A stretch of DNA of 41,234 nt from Phallusia fumigata. Lineage: Eukaryota; Chordata; Ascidiacea; Phlebobranchia; Ascidiidae. Under the pieces are notes generated by a model that was not told the DNA's origin, did no database searches, and saw nothing but the letters and a program-made list of their open reading frames with translations. Location: positions 3,170 through 44,403 of the forward strand of contig QXVZ01027153.1 of NCBI GenBank assembly GCA_008931825.1, read 5' to 3'. Below, piece by piece: positions 1-10,264 of the stretch. The position numbers were made by a program, and so were the translations under genes. Every line of letters begins with the position of its first letter. Within the stretch, counting starts at the first letter, position 1.

Positions 1-540
1 CTGCCTAAACACCGATTTATCCAAGCTGAAATATTGCCGAATGTATTTTGCGACCATCATTAGGTCAACGGTATAAAGTACAAGTGTGTCTTCTTTGGTT
101 AGGTCACAAAGCAGGCAAAAGTTCTAAATCTTGTCAAAATTCGGGCAGTTTAGCAGAGACAAGCGATATTTTATGTATCGATGCCAAACTAAGCCGAAAA
201 CGTCTGTAGCTAAAACTGTTGTGGGTTTTACGTAGTTTCAACCGAAACCACGGACTGATAGGTCATAAGCTTCACCAGGAGTGATAAATTTTCATCAAGG
301 TTTTGTCAATGAAATGCATTTCATTGCGAAACTGAAACCACGTCTTTAGGCTAAACACGTAACGCGTTACGTGACAAACAGGAATGTACTTGTGGAGTAT
401 GAGCTCGCGTCTGTTGTATAGCCTGCGCTTTATTTTGTTAAAATCTGATAAACGATCACTAAGGTCTATTTCAAGGTCACGCGGAGATTTTCCCCGGTAA
501 ACTACTTTTCGAACTTCGTTAGCTTGCGCGCAATAACCCA
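1..540. repeat. Diverged copy of the 5.9-6.5 kb repeat
   Basis: This stretch has no convincing gene. It aligns by eye, with many substitutions, to 5919-6540 and 7243-7864. Shared landmarks are a start like 'ctgcctaaacaccgattta', the block 'ggagtgataaat', and 'acgtgacaaacagg' near 368-381. A short minus-strand open frame here (272-541) has no family resemblance and corresponds to non-coding parts of the other copies. It is therefore treated as an older dispersed or segmentally duplicated repeat. Confidence 0.6.
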
Positions 541-587
541 TATTTGGCCGAAGTTATTCCTTTTCAGCCTCAGCGTTCAATGTTTTT

Positions 588-1292
588 ATTGGCGATTAGT
601 TGGTCGACCTTGCACAACCAGAACATTAAAAAAACTTTTCTGGCCCCAGCGATAAAAAACACCCGGTAGTTGTGCGGTTTGGGTTGCCTGGAAACTTTCC
701 AACTGCCTTTTAAAACAGTTGAGCGTTAAGGAAGTCAGCCAAATGTATTGTGTTGGTTTTCAATCGATCCAAACTGGTCAGTCAGTCTAGAGCAGTGATT
801 CTCAAAGTTAGTTCCGCCGTCCCCTCATACTGGTCCGCGAAAAGATGACTTAAACTAGGCGAGTGTTCATAAAATCGCCTGTTTTGAGAGCATGTTAGAA
901 TGGAATTCTGTTTGGTGGTCCTCAGAAAAAAGTTTGAAGATAAAGTGGTCCTTGGGGTAAAAAGTTTGAGAAACACTGGTCTAGAGTCTGCGCGACGTTG
1001 TTTCTGGTGTGATCAAATACGCTCCAAGCATTCCCCTGTAGTTTTAATCACCAAGTTTTAAAGCTTATGATTATTTTAGGGCTTTAGCTGTTGCTTGTAA
1101 TATGTTATTTGCGGTTTATACCATTGGCCAATAATTACGTAAATCAAGTACCCGCGTTGGGCTCCGCGAAACTTTAGATTGCGCAGGCATAAAACGCACT
1201 GCACGAAGGCACGGAATAAATCTTTTTCTAGCATAAAAAACAATAGGTTATGGACTATGCCAACATTCAGCTTTAAAAAGATCTTTGTGGTG
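588..1292. repeat. Segmental duplication, left copy
   Basis: This segment is a diverged homologue of 12040-12690 in the same orientation. Shared blocks include 'cagcgataaaa'/'ccggcgataaaa', 'gtttgggttgc', 'aactggtc[ag]gtcagt', 'ttagctgttgcttgt' and 'gactatgcc[ag]ac[ag]tt'. The left copy alone carries a 186-bp hAT-type insertion (793-978), so that insertion came after the duplication or was lost cleanly from the other copy. No coding exon is recognised. 1293-1640 has short unassigned frames only. Confidence 0.6.
793..978. mobile_element. hAT-type non-autonomous element (MITE)
   Basis: This is a 186-bp insertion with terminal inverted repeats that begin CAGTGATTCTCAAAG on the left and, read inward from the right, CAGTGTTTCTCAAAC. 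It is flanked by a perfect 8-bp target-site duplication, GTCTAGAG, at 785-792 and 979-986. A CAGNG...TTCTCAAA terminus with an 8-bp duplication is the hallmark of hAT-superfamily elements. It has no transposase, so it must have been mobilised in trans. It sits inside one copy of the segmental duplication described for 588-1292. Confidence 0.9.
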
Positions 1293-1889
1293 CTTCGCAT
1301 TCGCAGTATATGGTAAAATATCCTGACAGTGCGGGGCATTCTAAATGGATACAGACCACACATTATCCAAATTATATATTTAGTGTTGTTACCCCACCTC
1401 ATCTTCAAACTGTGCCAAGCACCAATGCAAACGTTCTTTTTTTACTTTTTAAATGTTTCCGACCGAGTGCACTCGTCTCTTTCTGTTTTATAAATGCATT
1501 CTGCCGATATTTTGAGAAGATTTGGTAGCTCAAACTCACCGCATGGGCATCTCGCGAGAACTCGGTCATCCGTACCGTGTGACGTCAATCCTTGGTAAAA
1601 AAAGAAAATCAGAACAGGAACCATGCATTTGAGGACATTGATGTTTGTTAATAGCTCCTATACACGGTAAGGCTGCCTAACAGGGTGATAACATCGCGCC
1701 TTTGTTCAAAAGTTAGACAGCGGCACGAAAAGGGAGAGCAAAACTTCAAGGGCGTAATTTATCGATCTACCAAAAACTGCGATGGTCGGTTTTGGATGCC
1801 AGCAGGGTGAGTCTATTATGGGGCAATTTTCGCTAAAAAATTCCTTTCGCTGAAAAATATGCTAGTAACTGTATGAGCGGAAACATGCA

Positions 1890-2207
1890 AGTCTCTGCGA
1901 ATACAATAAAAAACGTAGCGCAAGGTATATCGTCCGCTCGAAGCACGTGTGTTGACTTTTTCAAGTGCCCGTGTGGTGACCGAATGCTACCACCCTGTTA
2001 GACAGCGTTAACGTGCAATAAACATGAATATTTCTATATGTATGGGTCCTGTTATGATTTTGCTTCAAGAAGGGCATTTTTAGAGCGGAACGTATATGTC
2101 CATGCGAATACAATACAAAGTAGCTCAAGGTATGTCGTCTGTAAAGACCGTGTGCGACCTTTTCAAGTGCCCGTGTGGTGACCGAATGCTACCACCCTGT
2201 CAGGCGG
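1890..2207. repeat. Direct repeat pair, 202-bp period
   Basis: Two imperfect copies (about 1890-2000 and 2095-2207) share 'gcgaatacaata', 'caaggtat[ag]tcgtc' and an almost identical 30-base block ending 'ctaccaccctgt', offset by 202 bases. A related sequence in inverted orientation ('ctaacagggtg') lies near 1675, so 1670-2000 may be the body of an inverted-repeat element. The 109-aa plus-strand frame at 2096-2425 is a by-product of the second copy. 2430-3088 holds no recognisable gene. Confidence 0.55.
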
Positions 2208-2663
2208 CCAGAACTGTATCAAAATTTTCAAATGTATCGGTCTGTTCTGATTCCCCTTTTTCCTTCTCAAACGACTGTGCGTTTCATCATTGTCGGAAGC
2301 AAATGATTTCATGTTTGCCGTACTTAGTGAGTTCGGAATTGTCACGTGACAGCGCTGACAGTGCTTCTGTTTCTTGCCTGAGCAAACCTAGCATGTTTGT
2401 TTGCGGTAAATTTCGAATTGGTTAAAATGGTTTTGGTAAATAAAACATTGATGGTTTTGTAGTGATGTGGACTATCAAACAACGTTTAGTAGTTTATGGA
2501 TTCCTTTATTCTCCCGTTACATTTTTGAACTTTAATCTGTTGCTCAAAAATAATACTTATACCGCGGTGCAAAAAAACTGCATTGCAATGACTAACGTAC
2601 GGTGGGCTGCTTCGAAACTCTTTTATGTGCATCAACATCGAACAATATGTAATGACAATGTAT

Positions 2664-2669
2664 TTTATT
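2664..2669 (-). terminator. Possible polyadenylation signal for TRF-A
   Basis: AATAAA on the minus strand, about 420 bases downstream of the TRF-A stop codon. It is the first canonical hexamer noticed there. No transcript evidence is available, so the assignment is tentative. Confidence 0.3.
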
Positions 2670-3088
2670 GAAACAGTTATAACTACACCAAGGGCATGTA
2701 TTTTCATTTCATCTGACCCGATTGCATTCTATAATATATGTACACATGTGGCAATACGATGTGAAGTATTTTGCGATATATTTTCAGATTTACCTCTACA
2801 TACAGGACAATTGTTTAATACCACTTAGTCATAAATATTAACAATACTAAAAGCTAACAAGATTAAAAGTTTGGCTGATACAAGGCAACAATGTGATAGA
2901 ATCCAACACTAACTGCTGGCGTTAACTGTTTAAAACAAAGTTTTTATGACTTGTGTAGGAAATAGTTTCTGTCGCTAAGCTTCCGATCTAAACATGTTTA
3001 CCTTCTTAACTTTCGTACCGATGAATGATACACTGTGGAGAGGAGTTAATTGGTCAACAAAAGGCAAAAAATTGTTGCCAGAGTAGTG

Positions 3089-3721
3089 TTATTGGCATTT
3101 CGCTTTGTTCGGTACATCATCCATCACAAAGTGGATAGCTTGTTCTTTGTCTGACACAAGAATAGTCTGACATTCGACCTGGTCACCACGTCTTTTGCCG
3201 AAAAACATTCCACTGTCCTTGTGTTTTACGCGGAAATACTGGGGCGACTTGTTGTCTGCATCCAAGATGAAGACAAACGGCTTGGATTTGGGTTTTGCGG
3301 TTCTCTTCACCACCAAAATGCCGCGTCTTGGCCGAGCCCGAATACACATCTGGGTGTAGGGAATTTGCAGATAGCCAGTTTTACCTAAGTTGTCCGTATG
3401 AACAAATTCCCATATTTTTGGTTCGTTGTAAGTTTTGAGGAAGAGAATTCGATTTCGTGGCCAGCAATAAGCTCCAGAACCCTCTTCACGCAACACCAGT
3501 TCATCAGAAGGTAAAAGGGGGATATCGGGGACACTTGGATGGTAACACACAACCAAACGCTTGTACCACACCACAGTTGTCTTTTCCACAACCATAACTT
3601 CTGCATCGGTCTGTTGCACAACCTCCGTTGAATATCCCTGCTCTTGCGACTCACATACCTCCCTGTTGTCAACATTCTGTTGAAGCATTTCAATGCATGG
3701 TGCTGTTTCTATGTTGCTCAT
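3089..3721 (-). CDS. TRF-A, putative beta-trefoil-like family protein (210 aa)
   Basis: This is an uninterrupted 210-codon frame from ATG to stop. I do not recognise a named family. It is clearly paralogous to the genes at 9674 and 13133: a short acidic leader beginning MSNIETAP, then 'EMLQQ', 'WYKRLVVC' at residues 52-59, 'YCWPR' at 85-89, a 'TYNEPKIWEF' block at 97-106 (compare TYNTPQKW), 'KPFVFIL' near 147-153, and 'KHKDSGMFFG' at 166-175, where the paralogues have SGKYFGVD. Residues about 90-200 show three successive beta-rich blocks, as in a beta-trefoil; this is a reading by eye, not a profile search. No signal peptide or membrane segment is seen. It is the most divergent of the three long members and has a unique basic run (ARPRRG...VVKRTAKPKSK). 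The start is chosen because the leader aligns with both paralogues and a TATA box lies upstream. It is transcribed away from TRF-B. It could be an IL-1/FGF-like leaderless ligand or a fascin-like protein; neither is shown. Confidence 0.8.
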   Translation of the reverse strand: MSNIETAPCIEMLQQNVDNREVCESQEQGYSTEVVQQTDAEVMVVEKTTVVWYKRLVVCYHPSVPDIPLLPSDELVLREEGSGAYCWPRNRILFLKTYNEPKIWEFVHTDNLGKTGYLQIPYTQMCIRARPRRGILVVKRTAKPKSKPFVFILDADNKSPQYFRVKHKDSGMFFGKRRGDQVECQTILVSDKEQAIHFVMDDVPNKAKCQ

Positions 3722-3884
3722 AGCGCGTTTTGTAGTAATGGCTGTAAAATGTTAAAACTGAGTACACTTAAAGGCACCCGTACAGCGCTCAGGCTTTTAA
3801 AGCAGCAAATGCCCACTATAAATATAGTCGAATGTCTGAGTTGACGCTCCTCGCTCGGTATGCTACAGTCAGCCAAGTGAGGCG

Positions 3885-3892
3885 TTTATATA
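3885..3892 (-). promoter_or_regulatory. TATA box of TRF-A
   Basis: TATATAAA on the minus strand, within 'cgcctatataaacgcc', 164 bases upstream of the TRF-A start codon. A start site about 30 bases downstream would give a 5' leader of roughly 135 bases. The rest of 3893-4399 shows no gene. Confidence 0.55.
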
Positions 3893-4399
3893 GGCGCGGT
3901 GACGCAGAGTCCGATTAGTCAGTGTATGAAACTATGGGGAATTACGTTTCAGTGAGTTTTAGCGACCTTTCGAAAACGTGACAAAATCAGGCGAGTCGCC
4001 GATTTAAATAATGGCATTAATTTGTTCACTTTGGAACTACACGTCAAAACTTTCCTTTACCTCGGCGAGCGAAAGGTAAACACCCAGACATGCTAAAAGT
4101 GCATAACTCTAAGAATACAACGTTTTCCAACGTTAATTAAAAATCGTGAATTGTTTTGTACTCGCGCTTCCTTGCATTTATACACCTAAGGGCAGCTAAT
4201 TTCGATTCTTGTTCAGAAAAGACAATGTGGCACGTCAGGTGATTTCAGTTGACTTAGAGACTGCAAGTTGGCTCGTTGGTTGGTGTGCGTACATTACAGT
4301 GTTAAGCTTTTTTGGAATTTAAAAGTACGACGATAATCAGTTTGAAAGAAATGTAAATGTAAAAAGTTTCGCGCTCGTAATTGTTAACTAGGTGAAGAC

Positions 4400-4612
4400 T
4401 ATTCGTCCTTACAGTTTGGTCCTTCCGTGAATCTCTAGTTATCCAGCTCCCCTCTTCACGTCTGATTGTTGTGATTCATCACACGAAAAATACTCAAAAT
4501 TCTTGNTATTCGTCCTTACAGTTTGGTCCTTCCGTGAATCTCTAGTTATCCAGCTCCCCTCTTCACGTCTGATTGTTGTGATTCATCACACGAAAAATAC
4601 TCAAAATTCTTG
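4400..4612. other. Unmerged contig overlap at an assembly gap (N at 4506)
   Basis: The 106 bases 4400-4505 are repeated as 4507-4612, and the copies abut a single N. The left copy stops exactly at the N and the right copy continues into new sequence. This is the pattern of two contig ends placed side by side without merging, so the real locus probably has one copy. 4613-5442 contains no recognisable gene. Confidence 0.85.
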
Positions 4613-5448
4613 GACATGTGACACGAAAACGTAAAAAAGTGTTTTGTGCTGTGGGATTACCCAGTTGCGTCATGCCTCTGCCCCCTGTCCTAAATTTATG
4701 AGATGTTCTATATACAGTTTTGCAATACAATGTTATTTTTGGAACACTAAACACATCTGTGTGCGTAATGTGGATCTTAAATACCCTGATCTGAATAGTT
4801 TTTTAAAGGACATGCTTTATTATTCAACTAATGCCATCATCATTATTCAAATTATATGTTGAGTTAAATAATTGCTAGTAAATGTTATTTTTAACAAGCA
4901 AAAATTGTTACATTTTCTGAAGTAAGGTATTGCATTGTGGTGCTAAATTTTATGTAATTTGTAATACTGAATATGTCAGTTATTATAGAATTTTGATCCT
5001 TGCACCAATTATCACTGTTAAAACTGAGGGAAAATATGTTTTTTTAAATTTAAATTAAACTTACTGTATTTTTCTAGCCATCTCCAAGCCAACAAATATA
5101 AACATTTCGCCTTTCCGACGCCCACGGAATTACCTGACCTTTAGGGTTTAGGCTTTATTCCGGCCATTTCGAAAACCAAGTTTGCGTGAAACCCACAATA
5201 AAGTCATGCGCCTTTGGACCTGGCGCACGAACAACAGCTGCTTTGCAGAGGTTATGAAGTGGCGTGGCCGAAAATTCCAGACATAACACAACGGTGGCGT
5301 AATGGCTCGATTTTGCCAATATTTGTTGCGTCACGGGTTTCGAAAGTGAAGGAGACAGAAGCTGTCAAGTCCTCAAGGCAACCGAATGATGTAATTTAAA
5401 ACGATCGCGGTTAAACCTGAGGAAAGGGCCATTGAGTTCATATACCGC

Positions 5449-5774
5449 TACCGTATTTACTCGATTGTAAGCCGCATGTTCTGTGGTTGTGTAGTATAAT
5501 ACTTCTTTCTATTGTTACATAGTAAACCCATTTGTGAACAATTGTTAGTAAGGCAAATAACTGTAGGCAGCAGAACATACATTAACGTGCAATGTATACA
5601 TGCAAAAGCATATTGGACGCAAATTGTATCAAAACGCATAGCAGTCGAAAAAAATCGGCACGACATTAAAAAAGTAAGCCGCCCTTGATTATAAGCCGCC
5701 CTCGTTTGTAATCCGCACAGACGGTAGGGTAAAAAACTTTATAAGCCGCGGCTTCCAATCGAATAATTACGGTA
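5449..5774. mobile_element. Inverted-repeat DNA element (MITE), copy 1
   Basis: This is a 326-bp element with 27-bp terminal inverted repeats that match at 24 of 27 positions. They begin TACCGTATTTACTCGATTG on the left and, read inward from the right end, TACCGTAATTATTCGATTG; both end AAGCCGC. 'Ataagccgc' motifs recur inside, near the right end. Flanking TA dinucleotides would fit a TA target site. There is no transposase, and the superfamily is not assigned. Confidence 0.75.
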
Positions 5775-6556
5775 TATACATCTATATAATATTCTCCTCA
5801 AAAAATGCTGGTCATATCCGGGCTTTTTTATGCAGTAATGCCATTTTCAGAAAGGTTTTTCTCGCCAATCACCGCAAAGTCCACCAAATAATTTTTACTA
5901 AACTAATAGATCGCACAGATCTGCCTTAACATCGATTTAGCAAGATAACATATTGCCTAATTTCCGTTGGTCATTACCAGATCAACGGAACTTTTAATTA
6001 TTGGCTTAATTATCGCTCTCCAAACAGCCAAACTATAAAAAATCAATTATATCCTTTACAAACCCCATTAGTCAGTACACAAAAGCGGACAAATGATTCT
6101 ATCTTGAACAAATTGGAAGGCAGATAATCAGAGAAATTTTTTGAATGGGAGCCAAACGAAGGCGGAAATGACTCGTTCTGGCAAATTACGATGGGTATTA
6201 CGTAGTTTGAAGTCGAAACCGTACACTTATACGTCATAACTGCTCAAGGAGTGATAAATCTTAGGACGCGTGAAGCGAATGCCTTTCATAGCAAAACTGA
6301 AACTACGTCATCAGGCTAAGCACGTAGCACATTACGTGATAAACAGGAAAGTTGTGGAGTAAACGTACGGATGTATTACAGCAGCCTATGCTTGATTGTA
6401 GCGGGTCATTGAAATCTGTCAAACGATTGCTAATGTCCCTGCCGAGGCCAAACGGAGATGGCACTTGTCCCGGTGAAGCAGCAGCTTTGTTTGTCACGAT
6501 GTTGCAACTGCTGTTAAATTCGATTATCAGAATGAAATTTTGGTCTTGCTTTAAAG

Positions 6557-6784
6557 CAGCGGTTCTTAAACTTTTCGGGTTGCGCCCCCCTTAACGTTAC
6601 TTAGTAAATATGTCCCCGAGTTAAAATAGCTTTCGTAGCCCCGGTTTTTAGACTTACGGCCTAATCTTACTTAAATATGTCGTAAGAGTGCGATTCACAC
6701 AAAAATTAGCCAAACAGATACACCGCTTGATCGCTAGCCGGGTCATTTAAGTAAGTATGCCAGATTTTATGCCCCCCCTGAGAA
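6557..6784. mobile_element. hAT-type element, truncated by the tandem-duplication junction
   Basis: It starts CAGCGGTTCTTAAACTTTTC, as does the complete copy at 7881, but stops at '...cccctgagaa' where unit 2 begins. The 3' inverted repeat and the right-hand target duplication are missing, so the breakpoint of the tandem duplication lies inside the element. Confidence 0.85.
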
Positions 6785-8108
6785 TACCGCTACCGTATTT
6801 ACTCGATTGTAAGCCGCATGTTCTGTGGTTGTGTAGTATAATACTTCTTTCTATTGTTACATAGTAAACCTATTTGTGAACAATTGTTAGTCAGGCAAAT
6901 AACTGTACGCAGCAGAACATACATTAACGTGCAGTGTATACATGCAAAAGCACATTGGACGCAAATTATATCAAAACGCATAGCAGTCGAAAAAAATCGG
7001 CACGACATTAAAAAAGTAAGCCGCCCTCGTTTGTAATCCGCACAGACGGTAGGGTAAAAAACTTTATAAGCCGCGGCTTCCAATCGAATAATTACGGTAT
7101 ATACATCTATATAATATTCTCCTCAAAAACGCTGGTCATATCCGGGCTTTTTTATGCAGTAATGCCATTTTCAGAAAGGTTTTTCTCGCCAATCTCCGCA
7201 AAGTCCACCAAATAATTTTTACTAAACTAACAGATCGCACAGATCTGCCTTAACATCGATTTAGCAAGATAACATATTGCCTAATTTCCGTTGGTCATTA
7301 CCAGATCAACGGAACTTTTAATTATTGGCTTAATTATCGCTCTCCAAACAGCCAAACTATAAAAAATCAATTATATCCTTTACAAACCCCATTAGTCAGT
7401 ACACAAAAGCGGACAAATGATTCTATCTTGAACAAATTGGAAGGCAGATAATCAGAGAAATTTTTTGAATGGGAGCCAAACGAAGGCGGAAATGACTCTT
7501 TCTGGCAAATTACGATGGGTATTACGTAGTTTGAAGTCGAAACCGTACACTTATACGTCATAACTGCTCAAGGAGTGATAAATCTTAGGACGCGTGAAGC
7601 GAATGCCTTTCATAGCAAAACTGAAACTACGTCATCAGGCTAAGCACGTAGCACATTACGTGATAAACAGGAAAGTTGTGGAGTAAACGTACGGATGTAT
7701 TACAGCAGCCTATGCTTGATTGTAGCGGGTCATTGAAATCTGTCAAACGATTGCTAATGTCCCTGCCGAGGCCAAACGGAGATGGCACTTGTCCCGGTGA
7801 AGCAGCAGCTTTGTTTGTCACGATGTTGCAACTGCTGTTAAATTCGATTATCAGAATGAAATTTTGGTCTTGCTTTAAAGCAGCGGTTCTTAAACTTTTC
7901 GGGTTGCGCCCCCCTTAACGTTACTTAGTAAATATGTCCCCGAGTTAAAATAGCTTTCGTAGCCCCGGTTTTTAGACTTACGGCCTAATCTTACTTAAAT
8001 ATGTCGTAAGAGTGCGATTCACACAAAAATTAGCCAAACAGATACACCGCTTGATCGCTAGCCGGGTCATTTAAGTAAGCATGCCAGCTTTCATGCCCCC
8101 CCTGAGAA
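6785..8108. repeat. 1.3-kb tandem duplication, unit 2
   Basis: Second copy of 5443-6784, with few substitutions and an 18-base deletion in the inverted-repeat element. It runs into the complete hAT-type element whose left part is shared with unit 1. No gene is recognised in it. Confidence 0.93.
6791..7098. mobile_element. Inverted-repeat DNA element (MITE), copy 2
   Basis: Tandem copy of the element at 5449-5774, 18 bases shorter because one internal 'ataagccgccc'-type block is missing. The terminal inverted repeats are intact. Confidence 0.75.
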
Positions 8109-8139
8109 CCCTTCACGCCTCCCAGTTTAAAAACCCCTG
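7881..8139. mobile_element. hAT-type non-autonomous element, complete
   Basis: This 259-bp element begins CAGCGGTTCTTAAACT and ends AGTTTAAAAACCCCTG. It is flanked by 8-base direct repeats that differ at one position (CTTTAAAG at 7873-7880, CATTAAAG at 8140-8147). Those termini and duplication length are typical of the hAT superfamily. There is no coding capacity. 8140-9673 to its right shows no gene that I can support. It holds short local direct repeats (for example 'cagctacac' near 9267 and 'aatgttttaaatctgtt' near 9396) and a minus-strand frame at 8424-8690 with no recognised family. Confidence 0.85.
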
Positions 8140-9673
8140 CATTAAAGTCATGTTTTTTGCATTAATCTTTTCGTTAAAGGTTTGTTCCGTAACGTTCAAA
8201 TCCTTCGCACATGTAACTACATACAAAGGGGGTTTTAGATTCTAAACACACAAAAAAGGTGAGTAACAACTTTAGAATAAAGGGTTTTGTTAAGCTTAGG
8301 TCAACATATACTTTCAAATAAGGTCGAGTTATTTTAGCGCAAACACGTGAGTGATTTTCTAAGGCATATTTTTTCTTCCTCTGCTACTTCGTTGTTGACG
8401 AATTCTGGCAACGAACTTAATTTCTAACTACAAACTCTTTTTACACTGTAGGGTGTTATAAAGAACTGTTTAATTGTACTAAACGGCAGTTGGTAATTTG
8501 AAGCGGGCAGATTGGATTTGGATACTAAAGTTACAAAACCGTTTCCTGTCCCATCATTTAAATAGAAATCCGTACGTTTCCACACATAGCTGCTAAGGGT
8601 CTCAGTGGAATGCAGGTCATTACTGGCGTGCAAAACGTGTTTATAACGTTTACTGATGACAAGAACAGCGTTTGTCAAAACGTCGAACAAATAATGGCTT
8701 ATCTTTCTTTCAAAACAATCTCAAACCTTCAATTGTGTCCAAAGACTTTTGTGTTGTGAAGAAAAGGACATAGAGGTAAAATCGGCGTCTTAAAATCTAA
8801 TGTAAAGTATTTCGTCTGATAGATTCGTCTGATAAAAATATGACGCGATCATATAAATACAACTTTCATCGATTGTAAAAGGTGCGTTGGGGACCTTTAC
8901 AACTCATTTGTGGTAGATTTTTTTAGAATAGGAGTTGAAGTGCCACTTAAAGCAAAGTAGGATCTTAGAAACAACTTTTCACACGAATATTGCTTAGTTT
9001 GGTCAAGGTTTTAGCCAAGTTGAAAAGCATACAAGGCAAATATGCGGGAAAGTATTCTGCTCACATAACAAAAGCGCAAAACAGGCAGCTCTGGAATGGA
9101 GTGTGACAAGTTGAGTTGAGTTGATTTTGCTTGGTGGAAGAAAACATAGCGACACAAATGCACCAAAACATTCACCAGGCCAGAAATAGCTGCGCAACGT
9201 TAAAACGTTATGGACGCAAAAATGTTAAGGGCACAATTGGTGGATCAAGGTCGAACGAGCTGCATCAGCTACACCGAACGCGCTGCAGCTACACGAACGC
9301 GCTAGTTGAAGACAACAGAATTTAAAATATGTCAGCATTTAACAAATTTCAAATAGTGCTTTTATTGCACCGAGTTGTCTAGGCAGGTTATATTAATGTT
9401 TTAAATCTGTTATCAAATGTTTTAAATCTGTTTTAGAAGTTTTAGATCCAGGGAACGAAAACCGGCTGTATCTCTTTTAGAAAACACACCATGCGTGTGG
9501 TTTGCACAAACGCTACCAGCAAGCCTTTTTATTTTTTATAGATTGTATGCAAAGTTTTGAATTTTGTGTTCATGTTTCTGCTACATCAACATATTGGAAA
9601 ACACAGAGCAGGTAAAGTATTCTGTACGTATTTACTGTCACACGGTGTGATTAGAAAGCTATTGCAAACAAAT

Positions 9674-10264
9674 ATGAGCGACGAGGAACCCCACAATGAA
9701 TTACATCAATCATCCAACAGTATTGACAAACAAGGATCTTGTTCAAAAGACCATTCGGATCGCAAAATTACTGAAGTGGACGCACCAACAGCAATGACGC
9801 GGAGACGTGCGTGGTATCATCGCTTGCAACTTTGCAGTGAGCATAGCACGGCAGTTGTTGTTCCTAAACTAGTCGGTAACTCAACATTGGAACGTTCTCT
9901 TCAAAAAGCTGGGACATCCGAATATTGCTGGCCTCGGTCGAGGAGGCCGGGGTTGTACCTAGACACCTACAATACACCCCAAAAATGGAAACTCATTTTC
10001 ACCAACAATCCTGGAAATGAAGGTCTTCTGCAAGATCCAAATACATTTAAATACATCAGAGCAAATCCAAACAATAGTTCTTTGAAATTGAAAAGCAAAC
10101 CTGCTCCAACATTAGCGAAGTTTATTTTCGTAATAGCAGGGGTCAACAAATCTTTTGAGACATACGTAATGCATAAGAAAAGCGGAAAATACTTTGGTGT
10201 GGACAAAAACAAAAAGTTTATCCTTGTGGCAGATGTCAATTCTGCCGTTGGGTTTACTCACTAA
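9674..10264 (+). CDS. TRF-B, putative beta-trefoil-like family protein (196 aa)
   Basis: Single-exon frame of 196 codons; the family is not recognised. The start at MSDEEPHNELHQ is chosen because it aligns with MCDAEPNNEMLQQ of TRF-C. The frame stays open further upstream (to 9557, no ATG at its start), but that extension is not shared. Order of features: polar leader 1-40; a basic stretch TRRRAWYHR at 42-50, within the conserved WY[HK]RxxxC box; YCWPR at 84-88; LYLDTYNTPQKW at 94-105; KYIRAN at 126-131; FIFVIAGVN at 150-158; SGKYFGVD at 170-177; then a C-terminus VGFTH identical in place to TRF-C. The last 110 residues are mostly beta-type and could form one beta-trefoil. No signal peptide, no membrane helix. 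Well over half of the C-terminal residues match TRF-C by eye, so these two are the youngest pair. A role as a leaderless secreted ligand or an actin-binding fascin-like protein is possible; neither is demonstrated. Confidence 0.82.
   Translation: MSDEEPHNELHQSSNSIDKQGSCSKDHSDRKITEVDAPTAMTRRRAWYHRLQLCSEHSTAVVVPKLVGNSTLERSLQKAGTSEYCWPRSRRPGLYLDTYNTPQKWKLIFTNNPGNEGLLQDPNTFKYIRANPNNSSLKLKSKPAPTLAKFIFVIAGVNKSFETYVMHKKSGKYFGVDKNKKFILVADVNSAVGFTH

Larger units (their letters stand above)
5443..6784. repeat. 1.3-kb tandem duplication, unit 1
   Basis: Unit 1 (1342 bp) is nearly identical to unit 2 at 6785-8108 (1324 bp). The offset is 1342 at the left and 1324 after an 18-base indel near 5685. Unit 1 contains a 326-bp inverted-repeat element at its left edge, a copy of the repeat also seen at 1-540, and the 5' part of a hAT-type element (from 6557) that is cut off at 6784. 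Short frames repeated at the same places in both units are not genes. Confidence 0.93.

Noticed and set aside
2096-2425. 109-aa plus-strand frame
   Set aside because: It lies in the 202-base direct repeat; the other copy has stops at the corresponding place.
6043-7918. Short frames repeated at a 1324-base offset (64-80 aa, both strands)
   Set aside because: They are conserved only because the DNA is a recent tandem duplication; no family resemblance, and they overlap transposon sequence.
9557-9673. N-terminal extension of TRF-B with a hydrophobic start
   Set aside because: The frame does not begin with ATG and the extension is not shared by TRF-C, whose ATG aligns with the one at 9674.
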